This document shows positions 45,728 to 54,251 of a stretch of 64,000 nt of DNA, in pieces (position 1 is the stretch's first letter; every line of letters begins with the position of its first letter). Location: the NCBI GenBank assembly GCA_964427855.1, contig CAYRVH010000004.1, forward strand, positions 19,408 to 83,407. The letters run 5' to 3'. Both the position numbers and the translations under genes were made by a program. The notes under the pieces were generated by a model, which saw nothing but the letters and a program-made list of their open reading frames with translations, searched no databases and had not been told where the DNA came from. Origin of the DNA: JAUPKT01 sp964427855. Its GTDB lineage: Bacteria; Desulfobacterota; Desulfomonilia; Desulfomonilales; Desulfomonilaceae.

Positions 45728-45964
45728 TTAGTCTTCTTCGCTGTGCTGCTTCCCCATCCCTTTTAGGCCGATAAGGGTGGTGCTGCCGCTCGACCAGTAC
45801 TCCAGGTGTCCTTCCTGAACCATTTTATTTACGAGGTTTTTAACTTCTCTGTTTTTCATGTCTGGAAGCATTGCGTAAAAGTCCTTCAAGTAGAACTTTG
45901 TCTTGCTCTTGGACTTGGACTTCAATGCATCCAGTATGGCCTGTCTCGCTTCGTCTTCGGTCAT
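45728..45964 (-). CDS. dsrD: Dissimilatory sulfite reductase-associated protein DsrD
   Basis: A 78-residue winged-helix-like protein, the usual DsrD length, opening MTEDEARQAILDALKSKSKS and carrying KFYLKDFYAMLPDMKNREVK and LEYWSSGSTTLIGLKG. DsrD is characteristic of reductive-type dsr operons and has been described as an activator of DsrAB. It is the last gene of dsrABD, 26 bp after dsrB. Confidence 0.95.
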   Translation of the reverse strand: MTEDEARQAILDALKSKSKSKTKFYLKDFYAMLPDMKNREVKNLVNKMVQEGHLEYWSSGSTTLIGLKGMGKQHSEED

Positions 45965-45990
45965 GGATCAAGCTCCTTCTGACCTCTTGG

Positions 45991-47109
45991 TTAGAATTTG
46001 AATTGGGTTGACTGCCGCCACGTAGTATACGCGAAACGGTAATCATCGATCAAATGGTGCGTGAAAGGTATTTGCGTTTTTTCGAAAAATCGTTCCCAAC
46101 CGATCCTCTCAGCCCAGTCTCCCAGCCGCTCATACTTCTTGGCGTCCTTTGCATACACTTCGAGTATGTTCTTGACGGCCTGCACGGTTGACGGCCACCT
46201 TGGGGGCTCATTGGGAATGAATGGGATGACTACCTTCGAAAACTTTGGCTTGGTCATTCTGTTTGACAGCTTCCCGCCCACGAGGATGGCCACGCCGCTG
46301 CCTACGTCGTCAGCCAAAGGCATTGCTGCGCACATCGTGTAGCAGTTCCCGCAGAACATGCAGCGATCCGCGTTGACTTCCAGAGTTTTTAATCCTGAAG
46401 CCGTTTTTGCTGGTTTGATCGCGCCGGTCGGGCACGCTGCGATGGCCAAGGGGAGCTCGCACAGCTTGTCGATCCACTCATGGTCGATCATGGGCGGTTT
46501 TCTGTGGATGCCCAAGATGGCGATATCGGAGCAATGCACTGCGCCGCACATATTGAGACAACAAGCCAGTGACACACGCACCGGCGCCGGTAGGGTCATG
46601 CTGCCAAAGTAATCATATATGCCGTCCATGACGGCCTTCACGACGCCTGAGGCGTCGATAGCCGGCGTATGGCAGTGCGCCCAACCCTGGGTATGGACGA
46701 TATTGGTGACGCCTGCGCCGGTCCCACCGATGGGGAACTTGTTGGAACCTTTGGCGAACTTGCGGCTCTTGAGATCATCAATAAGCGGCTGCAGCTTGTC
46801 CTTGCTGTCAACCATAAATTCGATGTTGTTTCTCGTCGTAAACCGCAGGTACCCATCGCAGTGTTTGTCTGCGATGTCGCAGATCTCCTTGATGTGCTCC
46901 ACGCTCATGAGGCGGCAGCCGCCCACCCGCACGGTGTACACCTCGTCGCCTGTTTCAGACACGTGCTTGAGCACGCCTGGTTGTAATATTTCGTGGTATA
47001 GCCATTTACCGTAATTCCTCTCAATAACGGGAGAGAAGAATTCTTTGTAATAGCGCGGACCTAGATCGGTCAGCCTATCTTTTAGCGGATCACTTGGATC
47101 GTAAGGCAT
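45991..47109 (-). CDS. dsrB: Dissimilatory sulfite reductase, beta subunit
   Basis: A 372-residue DsrB. It has CCLNMCGAVHCSD with the sirohaem/4Fe-4S cysteines near 187, and an inserted ferredoxin domain with CMFCGNCYTMC near 250. With DsrA and DsrC it reduces sulfite in the cytoplasm. Length is normal (about 370-380). It starts 16 bp after dsrA. Confidence 0.97.
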   Translation of the reverse strand: MPYDPSDPLKDRLTDLGPRYYKEFFSPVIERNYGKWLYHEILQPGVLKHVSETGDEVYTVRVGGCRLMSVEHIKEICDIADKHCDGYLRFTTRNNIEFMVDSKDKLQPLIDDLKSRKFAKGSNKFPIGGTGAGVTNIVHTQGWAHCHTPAIDASGVVKAVMDGIYDYFGSMTLPAPVRVSLACCLNMCGAVHCSDIAILGIHRKPPMIDHEWIDKLCELPLAIAACPTGAIKPAKTASGLKTLEVNADRCMFCGNCYTMCAAMPLADDVGSGVAILVGGKLSNRMTKPKFSKVVIPFIPNEPPRWPSTVQAVKNILEVYAKDAKKYERLGDWAERIGWERFFEKTQIPFTHHLIDDYRFAYTTWRQSTQFKF

Positions 47110-47125
47110 TGGTTCTCTCCTCCTA

Positions 47126-48415
47126 CTACCTCTGGTGTTTCTTGCGGTATTCTTCTATGTCGCGTGTCCAGCCGCCCTCGACCTCTTCCTCTTTCCAGAA
47201 GATGTAGGGGTTCGACCTGGGCTCATCTACCATCCTGGGATCCGGATCTAGTTCGACGATCCGCAGAAATTCCTGCCAGCTCTTACGCTGTATTAACTCG
47301 CCGAGACGCTCACGGTTTTTGCCTTCCTCCATCCACCAGTCCCAGACCTTCTCGATAAGTTCCTTGAGCTCGTCGAATGGGGCTTCCATCTTCATGAATG
47401 GAACTGTCAGGGTTGACATCTGAGCGCCCTCAAGGATCGGCGCCTTTGCCCCAAACAATATGGAAGCTCCCGTGTCTTGTCCGATCCTCAATGCCTGCGG
47501 CATGACGTTGAGGCAGTGCATGCATCTGGTGCACTCACGATTATTGATCTCCAGCTTGTCGCCATCCCATCGCATACACTGCGTCGGGCAGAGGTCGATT
47601 ACCTCTTTGACGATGTCGAATTTGCCCCAATCACGACCGGCATGGGCGCCTGCGTTTGGAGCGATCTCGCCCCCGACATACGCCTTCACTGCCTTCTGGT
47701 CGATGCGTATGTCATCACGCCACGTGCCAATCACTGACATGTCCGCTCGAGCGATCGACGCGACGCAACCATTGGGGCATCCATCAAATTTAAATTTGAA
47801 TTTGTAGGGAAATGCCGGCCTGTGGAGTTCGTCCTGATACTCCATGGTCATTTGATAGCATACTTCCTGGGTGTCATAACACGCGAATTGGCAACGCGCT
47901 CTGCCGAGGCAGCACTCAGGAGTACGAAGATTCGAACCGGATCCACCGAGATCCTGATTCAGCTCGTGGGTCATGTCGTAAAACAGCGGCTCGAGATGGT
48001 CCGTCGTCGTCCCTAAGAACACGATATCGCCGGTGGAACCGTGCATATTGGTAAGGCCGCTTCCGTGTCTTTCCCACAGGCTGCACAGTTCCCTCAGGAA
48101 CTTGGTGGTGTAAAACTTGCTCGCCGGTTGATTGACGCGGACTGTGTGGAAATGCGCCACGCCCGGAAACATCTGTGGTTGATCGCAATAACGGCCGATG
48201 ATACCTCCGCCATACCCAAACACGCCCACGATGCCGCCGTGCTTCCAATGAGTGACTTTGTCTTTGTAAGACAGTTCCATCACGCCCAGAAGATCATCTG
48301 GCGCTTCCTTTAGGACATGTTTTCCTTTTTCCACCTGCTGCTTGATATCGGATACAAAGCTCGGCCACGGGCCGTTTTCCAACTCATCAAGCATGGGGGT
48401 GTTGTGCTTGCCCAT
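47126..48415 (-). CDS. dsrA: Dissimilatory sulfite reductase, alpha subunit
   Basis: A 429-residue DsrA. CLGRARCQFACYD near residue 167 and CPNGCVASI near 209 provide the C-x5-C and C-x3-C ligands of the sirohaem-coupled cluster, and CTRCMHCLNVMP near 288 the ferredoxin-type cluster. The catalytic sulfite-reducing alpha2beta2 enzyme is the core of dissimilatory sulfate respiration. A GAGGAGG site lies 8 bases before the ATG. First gene of dsrABD, behind a roughly 200-nt leader. Confidence 0.97.
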   Translation of the reverse strand: MGKHNTPMLDELENGPWPSFVSDIKQQVEKGKHVLKEAPDDLLGVMELSYKDKVTHWKHGGIVGVFGYGGGIIGRYCDQPQMFPGVAHFHTVRVNQPASKFYTTKFLRELCSLWERHGSGLTNMHGSTGDIVFLGTTTDHLEPLFYDMTHELNQDLGGSGSNLRTPECCLGRARCQFACYDTQEVCYQMTMEYQDELHRPAFPYKFKFKFDGCPNGCVASIARADMSVIGTWRDDIRIDQKAVKAYVGGEIAPNAGAHAGRDWGKFDIVKEVIDLCPTQCMRWDGDKLEINNRECTRCMHCLNVMPQALRIGQDTGASILFGAKAPILEGAQMSTLTVPFMKMEAPFDELKELIEKVWDWWMEEGKNRERLGELIQRKSWQEFLRIVELDPDPRMVDEPRSNPYIFWKEEEVEGGWTRDIEEYRKKHQR

Positions 48416-48902
48416 TAAAAATTCCTCCTCTCGACTTAGGGTTTTTTGTCACGGGTTTGATCACGCTTTCGTCATCGACGAGCGCCGTACAAATACGCAG
48501 ACCCTTTGCAAGCCCCATCCCCGTTGACTTGCCCGGGTTTTTCAGCGGCGCCTCATTCTTCTTGGCGAGTTCAGTGAACCAGAATAGTTCAGCTCACCGA
48601 AAAAAAGATTCACTAAATCTAATTCAATTTGACCACGCAAGTCAACAAAAAAAACAAAAAAATCTAACCTCTCACCTTGGGGAGTGAATGCTGCGAATCG
48701 CTGATTTTTTGGGCATGAAAATTTTGGCGTCGCGTGAGAGCCGGAATATAGTACATTGGCAGGGTCTGGAGCCGTGGGAGAACTCATTGGTGTAGGTGAA
48801 CGCCTGGACGTCTGCGAGAACCATGGCTTGACAAATACAGGGCGCTCTTCCACAGAATGACCCACGTCGGGCGTGAACGCGTTGAAAACCATAGGAGCAC
48901 AC
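48416..48902. other. Divergent control region of the dsr operon
   Basis: Contains the dsr promoter described below and a poly-A tract (48646-48660 on the plus strand, A-rich). No gene is seen. For the plus-strand gene, a TTGACA at 48828-48833 is a possible -35 but no clear -10 follows at standard spacing. Confidence 0.5.
48616..48645 (-). promoter_or_regulatory. Probable dsrABD promoter with dyad over the -35
   Basis: Minus strand: -35 TTGACT (48645-48640), 18-bp spacer, -10 TAGATT (48621-48616), leaving a leader of about 200 nt. The inverted repeat TTGAC-N7-GTCAA (48629-48645) overlaps the -35, a natural operator position. An A/T-rich tract just upstream could act as an UP element. Confidence 0.5.
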
Positions 48903-50084
48903 GTGGCCGCAACATTCAACCCTCATCCAGAGTTTTGTTATATGTCCCAAACGCCGTCCGGACCAATCGAATGCGACGAAGCACTCCTTCGATCACGCAT
49001 TCCCACCCAGCGGCGCCGTCGCGGCGAATCCGTGAATTCAGCCCTCAGCCTTCACTCCTATTTCCTTGCCATAGAGACCTTCCTTTCTCGAAACCTCAAT
49101 AACGTCTTAGAAGCGGTAGAAAAGACGCACGGCACGAAGGCATCCACCATTGACATGATCAAGATTGTGGCCGAAAAGCACGGCAGCGACTATCATCCTG
49201 CGCGAGTCATAATTGAGTGCGATGCTGGCACAGTATCACTTGCGGTAAACGTTGCCTTTACTCAAAGAGGACGAGAAAGGATGGCCTCGGAATATTCCAC
49301 CCTTGCGTACCTCACTCGGACGTTTCCCCGCCGATTCGTTCCTCGAGTTTTTTTCTCAGGGTCCGAATTCGTCGGCGCCAGGGCAGCTACTGGGTGCCAT
49401 GTGTCTCTCTTTGTCGCCGAGTGGTATGATGGATTTCATGAGTTCCATTTGGAGTCAGGGGCGCCGAATTCCGAGGCGAGCGCGGTTCTGTGGGATCCCT
49501 CATCGTGGGACGTTCGGCTGGATCAAAACGAACTCTCAGAGATCTATCGACAAGCAGGCTACATCCTTACGTATTACTACGACGTTTCTAGATACTGCGA
49601 AATATTCCCATGGCACCACGCGGCAGGAGATTTCGTGGTAATGCGTACTCACAATCTCATTGATGTGAGGCTCATCACGGCGCGGCAATACGCGCCGCGA
49701 ATCGAGTTGAGAGATGATGATCCCGATAACAAAGCGATCGCGGCGCTTATGTTCCTCGTCAACCTCACCCTTCGGACGAGGCTGGACAGATGCCAGGGGA
49801 CAGGGGACATTGTCTGGGGACCGGAACGCTCAGTCACTGATACGATTCATGGATTTTCACGGGCGCTTGGAGATCAAGTTACGGAAGGACGGCTTACACG
49901 GAGCAATTTCCAGGGAATCGTAAACTACCTGGCACAAATTTCCCCGGCTGAGTTGACGCGAGGGTTTCTTGCCGCGCTCGATTCGTACGACCCCCGCGCC
50001 CCGGACATCCCAGTCATAAGGGCGCACTTAGATGCTCACATCTTTTCAGTGTTCAAAGCGTTTCAGCGCTTGGGGGTTGAATAG
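48903..50084 (+). CDS. Unrecognised protein divergent from dsrA (weak kinase/phosphotransferase-like resemblance)
   Basis: A 393-residue soluble protein without signal peptide or membrane helices. I do not recognise the family. Parts resemble a protein-kinase-like/phosphotransferase fold: a strand pair ARVIIECDAGTVSLAVNV, a helix with a Glu (ERMASEYSTLAYLTR), a hinge-like SLFVAEWYDGFHEFHL, then PWHHAAGDFVVM, where a HxD catalytic motif would be expected but is altered. If so it may be a pseudokinase. GTG at 48903 is chosen for AGGAG five bases upstream; an in-frame GTG at 48873 and ATG at 48942 exist. Divergent position suggests shared regulation with dsrABD. Confidence 0.6.
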   Translation: MAATFNPHPEFCYMSQTPSGPIECDEALLRSRIPTQRRRRGESVNSALSLHSYFLAIETFLSRNLNNVLEAVEKTHGTKASTIDMIKIVAEKHGSDYHPARVIIECDAGTVSLAVNVAFTQRGRERMASEYSTLAYLTRTFPRRFVPRVFFSGSEFVGARAATGCHVSLFVAEWYDGFHEFHLESGAPNSEASAVLWDPSSWDVRLDQNELSEIYRQAGYILTYYYDVSRYCEIFPWHHAAGDFVVMRTHNLIDVRLITARQYAPRIELRDDDPDNKAIAALMFLVNLTLRTRLDRCQGTGDIVWGPERSVTDTIHGFSRALGDQVTEGRLTRSNFQGIVNYLAQISPAELTRGFLAALDSYDPRAPDIPVIRAHLDAHIFSVFKAFQRLGVE

Positions 50085-50223
50085 CGCAGCGAGCGGACTC
50101 CAAGACTGTTGGTTGAAGCTTCAGAGGGAAGTCGCCGCCGTGAATTTCGCCCTCTAGTCTTAGACTGAGCGATCCTCCGTCCGTCCAAGAGACTGAACGC
50201 TCCGGGGCCTGGTAATTCAATCC

Positions 50224-50547
50224 CTAGAACGTTTTTGCCCTCAAGTCTTTTCCTGCAAGGGGATTGTACAACTTCAAGATCGCGACCTTCATGACATCGA
50301 CGCTCTTGGTGCTCACGATGATGTCCATTAAGGTCTGCTCGGCTTGATCAGGGAGAGTGCACGCATTGGATGCGTCAAAAACCAAGCTGGGAAAACCCTT
50401 CACGAGCTTTTTCTGCTCTTTGGCGCTTACAGGCACCTGTATCGCCTTCTTGCCGCCGACGTCTTTGATTTCGCCCGCAAGTCCGACCGCCTCTAGTTTT
50501 TTTTGTTTTTCATCGTCCACGAAGATATTGATGTAATAATCAGCCAT
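50224..50547 (-). CDS. Small conserved-looking protein of unknown function
   Basis: A 107-residue soluble protein beginning MADYYINIFVDDEKQKKLEA, rich in Lys and Asp, with IVSTKSVDVMKVAILKLYNP near its end. The ATG at 50547 is preceded by AGGAGG at ideal spacing; the upstream open frame is not protein-like. It shows no motif I can name. It lies between the dsr-divergent protein and the cbiA pair, convergent with the former. A TTGACA (minus, 50743-50738) could be its -35. Confidence 0.55.
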   Translation of the reverse strand: MADYYINIFVDDEKQKKLEAVGLAGEIKDVGGKKAIQVPVSAKEQKKLVKGFPSLVFDASNACTLPDQAEQTLMDIIVSTKSVDVMKVAILKLYNPLAGKDLRAKTF

Positions 50548-50890
50548 CACCAGTCCTCCTGTGTGTGCATCTACAGATGTCTGGGCCAATAAATCTGTTT
50601 CTGGCGGCTGCCAGAATATTGAGGAACATGGCGCTGCAATGATTAGCCAACGAGTCCCCAATCGTCCGGCGGCATGGTTGTGCTGTTGGCCCCAAGAAAA
50701 GCATCGTCAAATCAATGTGACGAAGTTCTTTTTCGCTGTCAAGAAATTTATCTCCAGTGTTTCCCTCCGGAAATTATGCAGGAAAGATGGGGAGTTAAAT
50801 TAACGCCCCCTCTTGTCCTGTTTGTCGTGCACTACGCTATGTCCATATCCGCCCAGGATTGTCCTGACGCCATCTGCGAGGGCATATAAA
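50548..50890. other. 343-bp gap, no gene seen
   Basis: No coding sequence or known RNA was recognised. The region upstream of the small protein gene may contain its promoter (TTGACA on the minus strand at 50743-50738, weak CACATT -10). Confidence 0.35.
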
Positions 50891-51045
50891 ACCTTTCTCA
50901 AAAGAAATCGCGAAATGCTCAGAAGTGACGTTGTCACACCAATGAAAATGGGCACCCAGCAAAATCAGTATGGATCACCACTTTCGTGAGGATGACGCAA
51001 TGAGAGTACACGGACCCAATTCGTGATTAATTTCGAGAATTCCTA
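50891..51045 (+). repeat. B element (MITE-like), copy 5
   Basis: The clearest copy: left end ACCTTTCTCAAAAGAAATCG then CGAAATG, interior ACCAATGAAAATGGGCAC and TTTCGTGAGGATGACG, right end CCCAATTCGTGATTAATTTC then GAGAATTCC. The two ends form an imperfect terminal inverted repeat of about 25 bp. Followed at once by a solo T module. Confidence 0.7.
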
Positions 51046-51047
51046 TG

Positions 51048-51101
51048 AGGGTTCTCGGAAGTACTCACGTATTCCATCGTCATGGTTGTCATCTCGCCGA
51101 C
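51048..51101 (-). repeat. Solo T module, reverse orientation
   Basis: Its reverse complement (GATGACAACCATGACGATGG, then ACGTGAGTACTTCCGAGAACC) matches the right T module of composite copy 1, which also abuts a B element. This shows T can occur without A. Confidence 0.55.
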
Positions 51102-51105
51102 TTTT

Positions 51106-51240
51106 ATAAGGTGTGTCGATGCAAGCTGCCTTGACCGTGAACGCGGGGAGGGGTACAACAACGACGGAGACAGAAACGGCGAGGGTTGCTCAATATCGCA
51201 ACGCGGGAGCTCGATGAAGGCTCCACCTTACACCTTTTAT
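51106..51240 (+). promoter_or_regulatory. Possible structured 5' leader of the cbiA pair
   Basis: Outer arms ATAAGGTGT (51106-51114) and ACACCTTTTAT (51230-51240) pair with a small bulge and enclose two clean hairpins, GTTGC-N8-GCAAC (51185-51202) and GGAGC-N9-GCTCC (51206-51224). The layout resembles a riboswitch-like junction. It lacks the B12-box of cobalamin riboswitches. It ends about 50 nt before the first cbiA. Confidence 0.35.
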
Positions 51241-51289
51241 CCGTTAGATAGCACAGCAGCATCAGAAACCATGGAAGCTGTTACCTCGT

Positions 51290-52765
51290 ATGACCACAAT
51301 ATATAACATTCCGAGGGTGGTGATTGCGGCTTTGAAGGGAGGGGCGGGAAAGACGCTCATCACCCTGGGCCTCATCGCCGCGCTGCGCAAGAGAGGCTTG
51401 CGGGTGGCCGCTTTCAAGAAGGGGCCGGATTATATAGATGCGGCGTGGCTTGCCATGGCCGCTGATTCTCCTTGCCACAATCTGGACCGTTACCTGTTCG
51501 GGGCGGAAGGTGTGAAGAGATCCTTTGCGTCCAATATCATCGGGAGAGACATCGCTGTGCTGGAAGGCAATCGAGGATTATTTGACGGTGTGGACGCCAT
51601 GGGTACCTACAGCACGGCCGATCTGGCGCGAATCCTCGAAGCCCCTGTAGTGCTCATCGTCGATGCCACCAAAATGACTAGAACAGCCGCCGCGCTCGTG
51701 CTGGGTTGCCAGAAACTTGAACGAGATGTTCGATTGGCAGGGGTAATTCTAAACAAGGTTGCGGGAACGCGGCACCGGACAATTTTGACAGAGGCCATCG
51801 AACACAGCGTAGGTGTACCAGTCATCGGTTCCATACACAAACTCATGTGGTCTCGGCTTCCGCAGAGGCACCTAGGACTCCTGCCGATTTTCGAGCATCC
51901 AGATTCCAACCAGTTTGTCCGCCAGACAGCGGACCTCATTGAGAATCAGATAAATCTAGGGGCTTTTTTGAACATAGCGCGCGTCGCCCCGCCGTTTTCT
52001 GCGACGCCAATAGACAAAAGCGTCAGGCCCAATGTATTGCCTCAAAACCCCCGTGTGACGATCGGCGTCGTACGAGACTCCGCGTTTCAGTTCTACTACC
52101 CCGAAAATCTCGCAGCATTGAAGAATCATGGGGCGGAGTTGCTCGAAGTCAGTGCGCTTAAGGACGCAGCGTTGCCGGACGTTGATGCCCTATACATCGG
52201 CGGAGGGTTTCCTGAAACACATGCAGACATACTGGCCGCAAACGTGGGCTTCAAAACCTCATTGAAAAGGGCCGTGGAAAAAGGCTTACCCGTTTATGCC
52301 GAATGCGGGGGGTTGATGTACCTCTGTCAGTCTCTGGTCATAGACGATAAGGCATTCCCAATGGCAGATATTTTCCCCGTGCAAGCCGTGCTTCACAGGA
52401 ATCCCCAAGGGCTCGGGTACATTACAGTCAAGGTCGTTCGACCCAATCCCTTCTATCCGATTGGCAAGGAACTCACCGGCCATGAATTTCACTATTCTAT
52501 GCTCTCTCCTGCGACTTGCCCGCGCTGTGGCTACGTTTTTGAGGTGCTGAGAGGGACTGGCGTTGGCAACCAGCGGGATGGGCTTATCTATCGCAATGCG
52601 CTCGGCACCTACACTCACTTGCACGCCATTGGAGAAGAGGCTTGGGCTCGGGGAATTGTGTTCGCGGCTCGTCGGTTTGCGGAGACGCATGCAGGGCAGG
52701 GGGTCAGCCAATCCTGCGTCTCGGCGAAAGAGGTTGAGATACCAACGAATGCCGTCTTCGATTAA
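51290..52765 (+). CDS. cbiA: Cobyrinate a,c-diamide synthase / DsrN-like amidotransferase, copy 1
   Basis: A 491-residue CbiA-family protein. The P-loop ALKGGAGKTL is at residues 14-23, the synthetase half has GNRGLFDGVDA, and the class I glutaminase half keeps the Cys nucleophile in YAECGGLMYL (about 336-345), the GHEFHYS block and the His in GTYTHLHA near 440. It uses ATP and glutamine to amidate corrin or sirohaem carboxylates. CbiA homologues in dsr loci are called DsrN and are thought to make the amidated sirohaem of DsrAB. It overlaps copy 2 by 17 bp. Confidence 0.88.
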   Translation: MTTIYNIPRVVIAALKGGAGKTLITLGLIAALRKRGLRVAAFKKGPDYIDAAWLAMAADSPCHNLDRYLFGAEGVKRSFASNIIGRDIAVLEGNRGLFDGVDAMGTYSTADLARILEAPVVLIVDATKMTRTAAALVLGCQKLERDVRLAGVILNKVAGTRHRTILTEAIEHSVGVPVIGSIHKLMWSRLPQRHLGLLPIFEHPDSNQFVRQTADLIENQINLGAFLNIARVAPPFSATPIDKSVRPNVLPQNPRVTIGVVRDSAFQFYYPENLAALKNHGAELLEVSALKDAALPDVDALYIGGGFPETHADILAANVGFKTSLKRAVEKGLPVYAECGGLMYLCQSLVIDDKAFPMADIFPVQAVLHRNPQGLGYITVKVVRPNPFYPIGKELTGHEFHYSMLSPATCPRCGYVFEVLRGTGVGNQRDGLIYRNALGTYTHLHAIGEEAWARGIVFAARRFAETHAGQGVSQSCVSAKEVEIPTNAVFD

Positions 52766-54176
52766 AATACCGAGGATTGTCGTGGCCGCGCTCAAAGGTG
52801 GAGCAGGGAAGACCTTGATCACCCTAGGGCTTGTAAGGCACATGCATCGCAGCGGTATGTCTGTTGCAGTCTTCAAGAAAGGCCCCGACTATATTGACGC
52901 GGGCTGGCTTGGTCTTGCGGCGCACAGACAATGCCACAATCTCGATTCGTACCTGACCGGCCCCGATGAGGCGAGGCGCACATTCATCGAACGATCCATG
53001 GCCAGCGACATCGCCGTCGTAGAGGGAAACCGTGGGATCTTCGACGGCGTTGACGCACAGGGAAGTTTTAGCACTGCGGAACTTGCAAAACTCTTGGTCT
53101 CCCCTACTATCATCGTGGTTGACGCCACCAAAGTGACTCGAACGGCCGCGGCGTTTGTCCTTGGTTGCAAGCTGCTTGATCCCGATCTCCGGCTAAGCGC
53201 CGTTATTCTCAATAGAGTCGCCGGCGTCCGCCACGAGCAAGTGCTCCGGGAGGCCATTGAGCACGCCTGCGCCGTACCCGTCATAGGCGCGATCCCTAAA
53301 TTGCCGCTCACCGATTTTCCACAACGACACCTGGGACTTATACCGCTGTACGAACATCCTCGGGCGGAGGAATTTGCAGACGCGGCGGCTGACATCGTTG
53401 CCAAACATGTGGATTTAGATTCTGTACGAGACTTGGCCCGGGGCGCTCCTGATCTCTCCGTGGAGCCTCCTCGAGAACGTGTACCGCAAAACGAACTCAG
53501 ACACGCCGGATTGCGGATTGGGGTGCTCAAAGACTCTTCCTTTCAATTTTACTATCCTGAGAACCTTGAAGCGCTGCAAGCCACCGGCGCGTCGCTCATC
53601 GTGGTAAACGCCTTGGAATCAGCCGAACTCCCCCCCTTGGATGCCCTGTATGTCGGTGGAGGCTTTCCTGAGACTCACGCTGAGACACTCGCTCGAAACA
53701 TTGTCTTCAAGAATTCTCTTGTCAAAGCTATACAGTCTGGGCTGCCCGTGTATGCAGAGTGCGGCGGCCTCATGTACCTTGCTCGTCGCCTACATATCGA
53801 TGAAAAAACATATCCGATGGTCGGGGTGTTCCCTTTGGAAGTAACCCTGCATCGCAAACCCCAAGGGCATGGGTACATCAAAGCGGAGATAGTTCGAGCC
53901 AACCCCTTTTATCCGGTGGGAACCATTGTGACTGGTCACGAATTTCATTATTCGTCCGTCAGCAACGCGCCCGAAGGTGATGCGTCCTATTGTTGTTTCG
54001 CAGTCATGCGTGGAAACGGGTTTGACGGTAGAAAAGATGGTATATGCATGTATAATTGCCTCGGGACATACGTGCATGTGCATGCACTTGGAACGCCTTC
54101 CTGGGCAGAGGGGATACTCGACAGCGCAGCGAGATTTGCGAAACAGCGACGTACGACCCAAGCCGCAAACAGATAA
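52749..54176 (+). CDS. Cobyrinate a,c-diamide synthase / DsrN-like amidotransferase, copy 2
   Basis: A 475-residue paralogue of the preceding gene, alignable along its whole length: P-loop ALKGGAGKTL, GNRGIFDGVDA, YAECGGLMYLARR, GHEFHYSS and GTYVHVHA are all kept, so both copies should be catalytically competent. The ATG at 52749 lies inside the end of copy 1; the longer open frame upstream is shadow sequence. The two probably arose by tandem duplication and may have split between cobalamin and sirohaem substrates. The residues that set specificity cannot be judged by eye. Confidence 0.88.
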   Translation: MPSSIKIPRIVVAALKGGAGKTLITLGLVRHMHRSGMSVAVFKKGPDYIDAGWLGLAAHRQCHNLDSYLTGPDEARRTFIERSMASDIAVVEGNRGIFDGVDAQGSFSTAELAKLLVSPTIIVVDATKVTRTAAAFVLGCKLLDPDLRLSAVILNRVAGVRHEQVLREAIEHACAVPVIGAIPKLPLTDFPQRHLGLIPLYEHPRAEEFADAAADIVAKHVDLDSVRDLARGAPDLSVEPPRERVPQNELRHAGLRIGVLKDSSFQFYYPENLEALQATGASLIVVNALESAELPPLDALYVGGGFPETHAETLARNIVFKNSLVKAIQSGLPVYAECGGLMYLARRLHIDEKTYPMVGVFPLEVTLHRKPQGHGYIKAEIVRANPFYPVGTIVTGHEFHYSSVSNAPEGDASYCCFAVMRGNGFDGRKDGICMYNCLGTYVHVHALGTPSWAEGILDSAARFAKQRRTTQAANR

Positions 54177-54251
54177 AAACGCAAGGCTTCGCCGCCTCGC
54201 ATCCGACCGGCGAAGCGCCGCCAAAACAAGTCAACACGCGGAGACCACCGT

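Noticed and set aside
45728..48415. Oxidative (sulfur-oxidiser) type dsr operon
   Set aside because: dsrD is present and no dsrEFH genes are adjacent, which indicates the reductive type.
51046..51289. Cobalamin riboswitch before cbiA
   Set aside because: No B12-box was found; only a generic stem-junction layout is seen.
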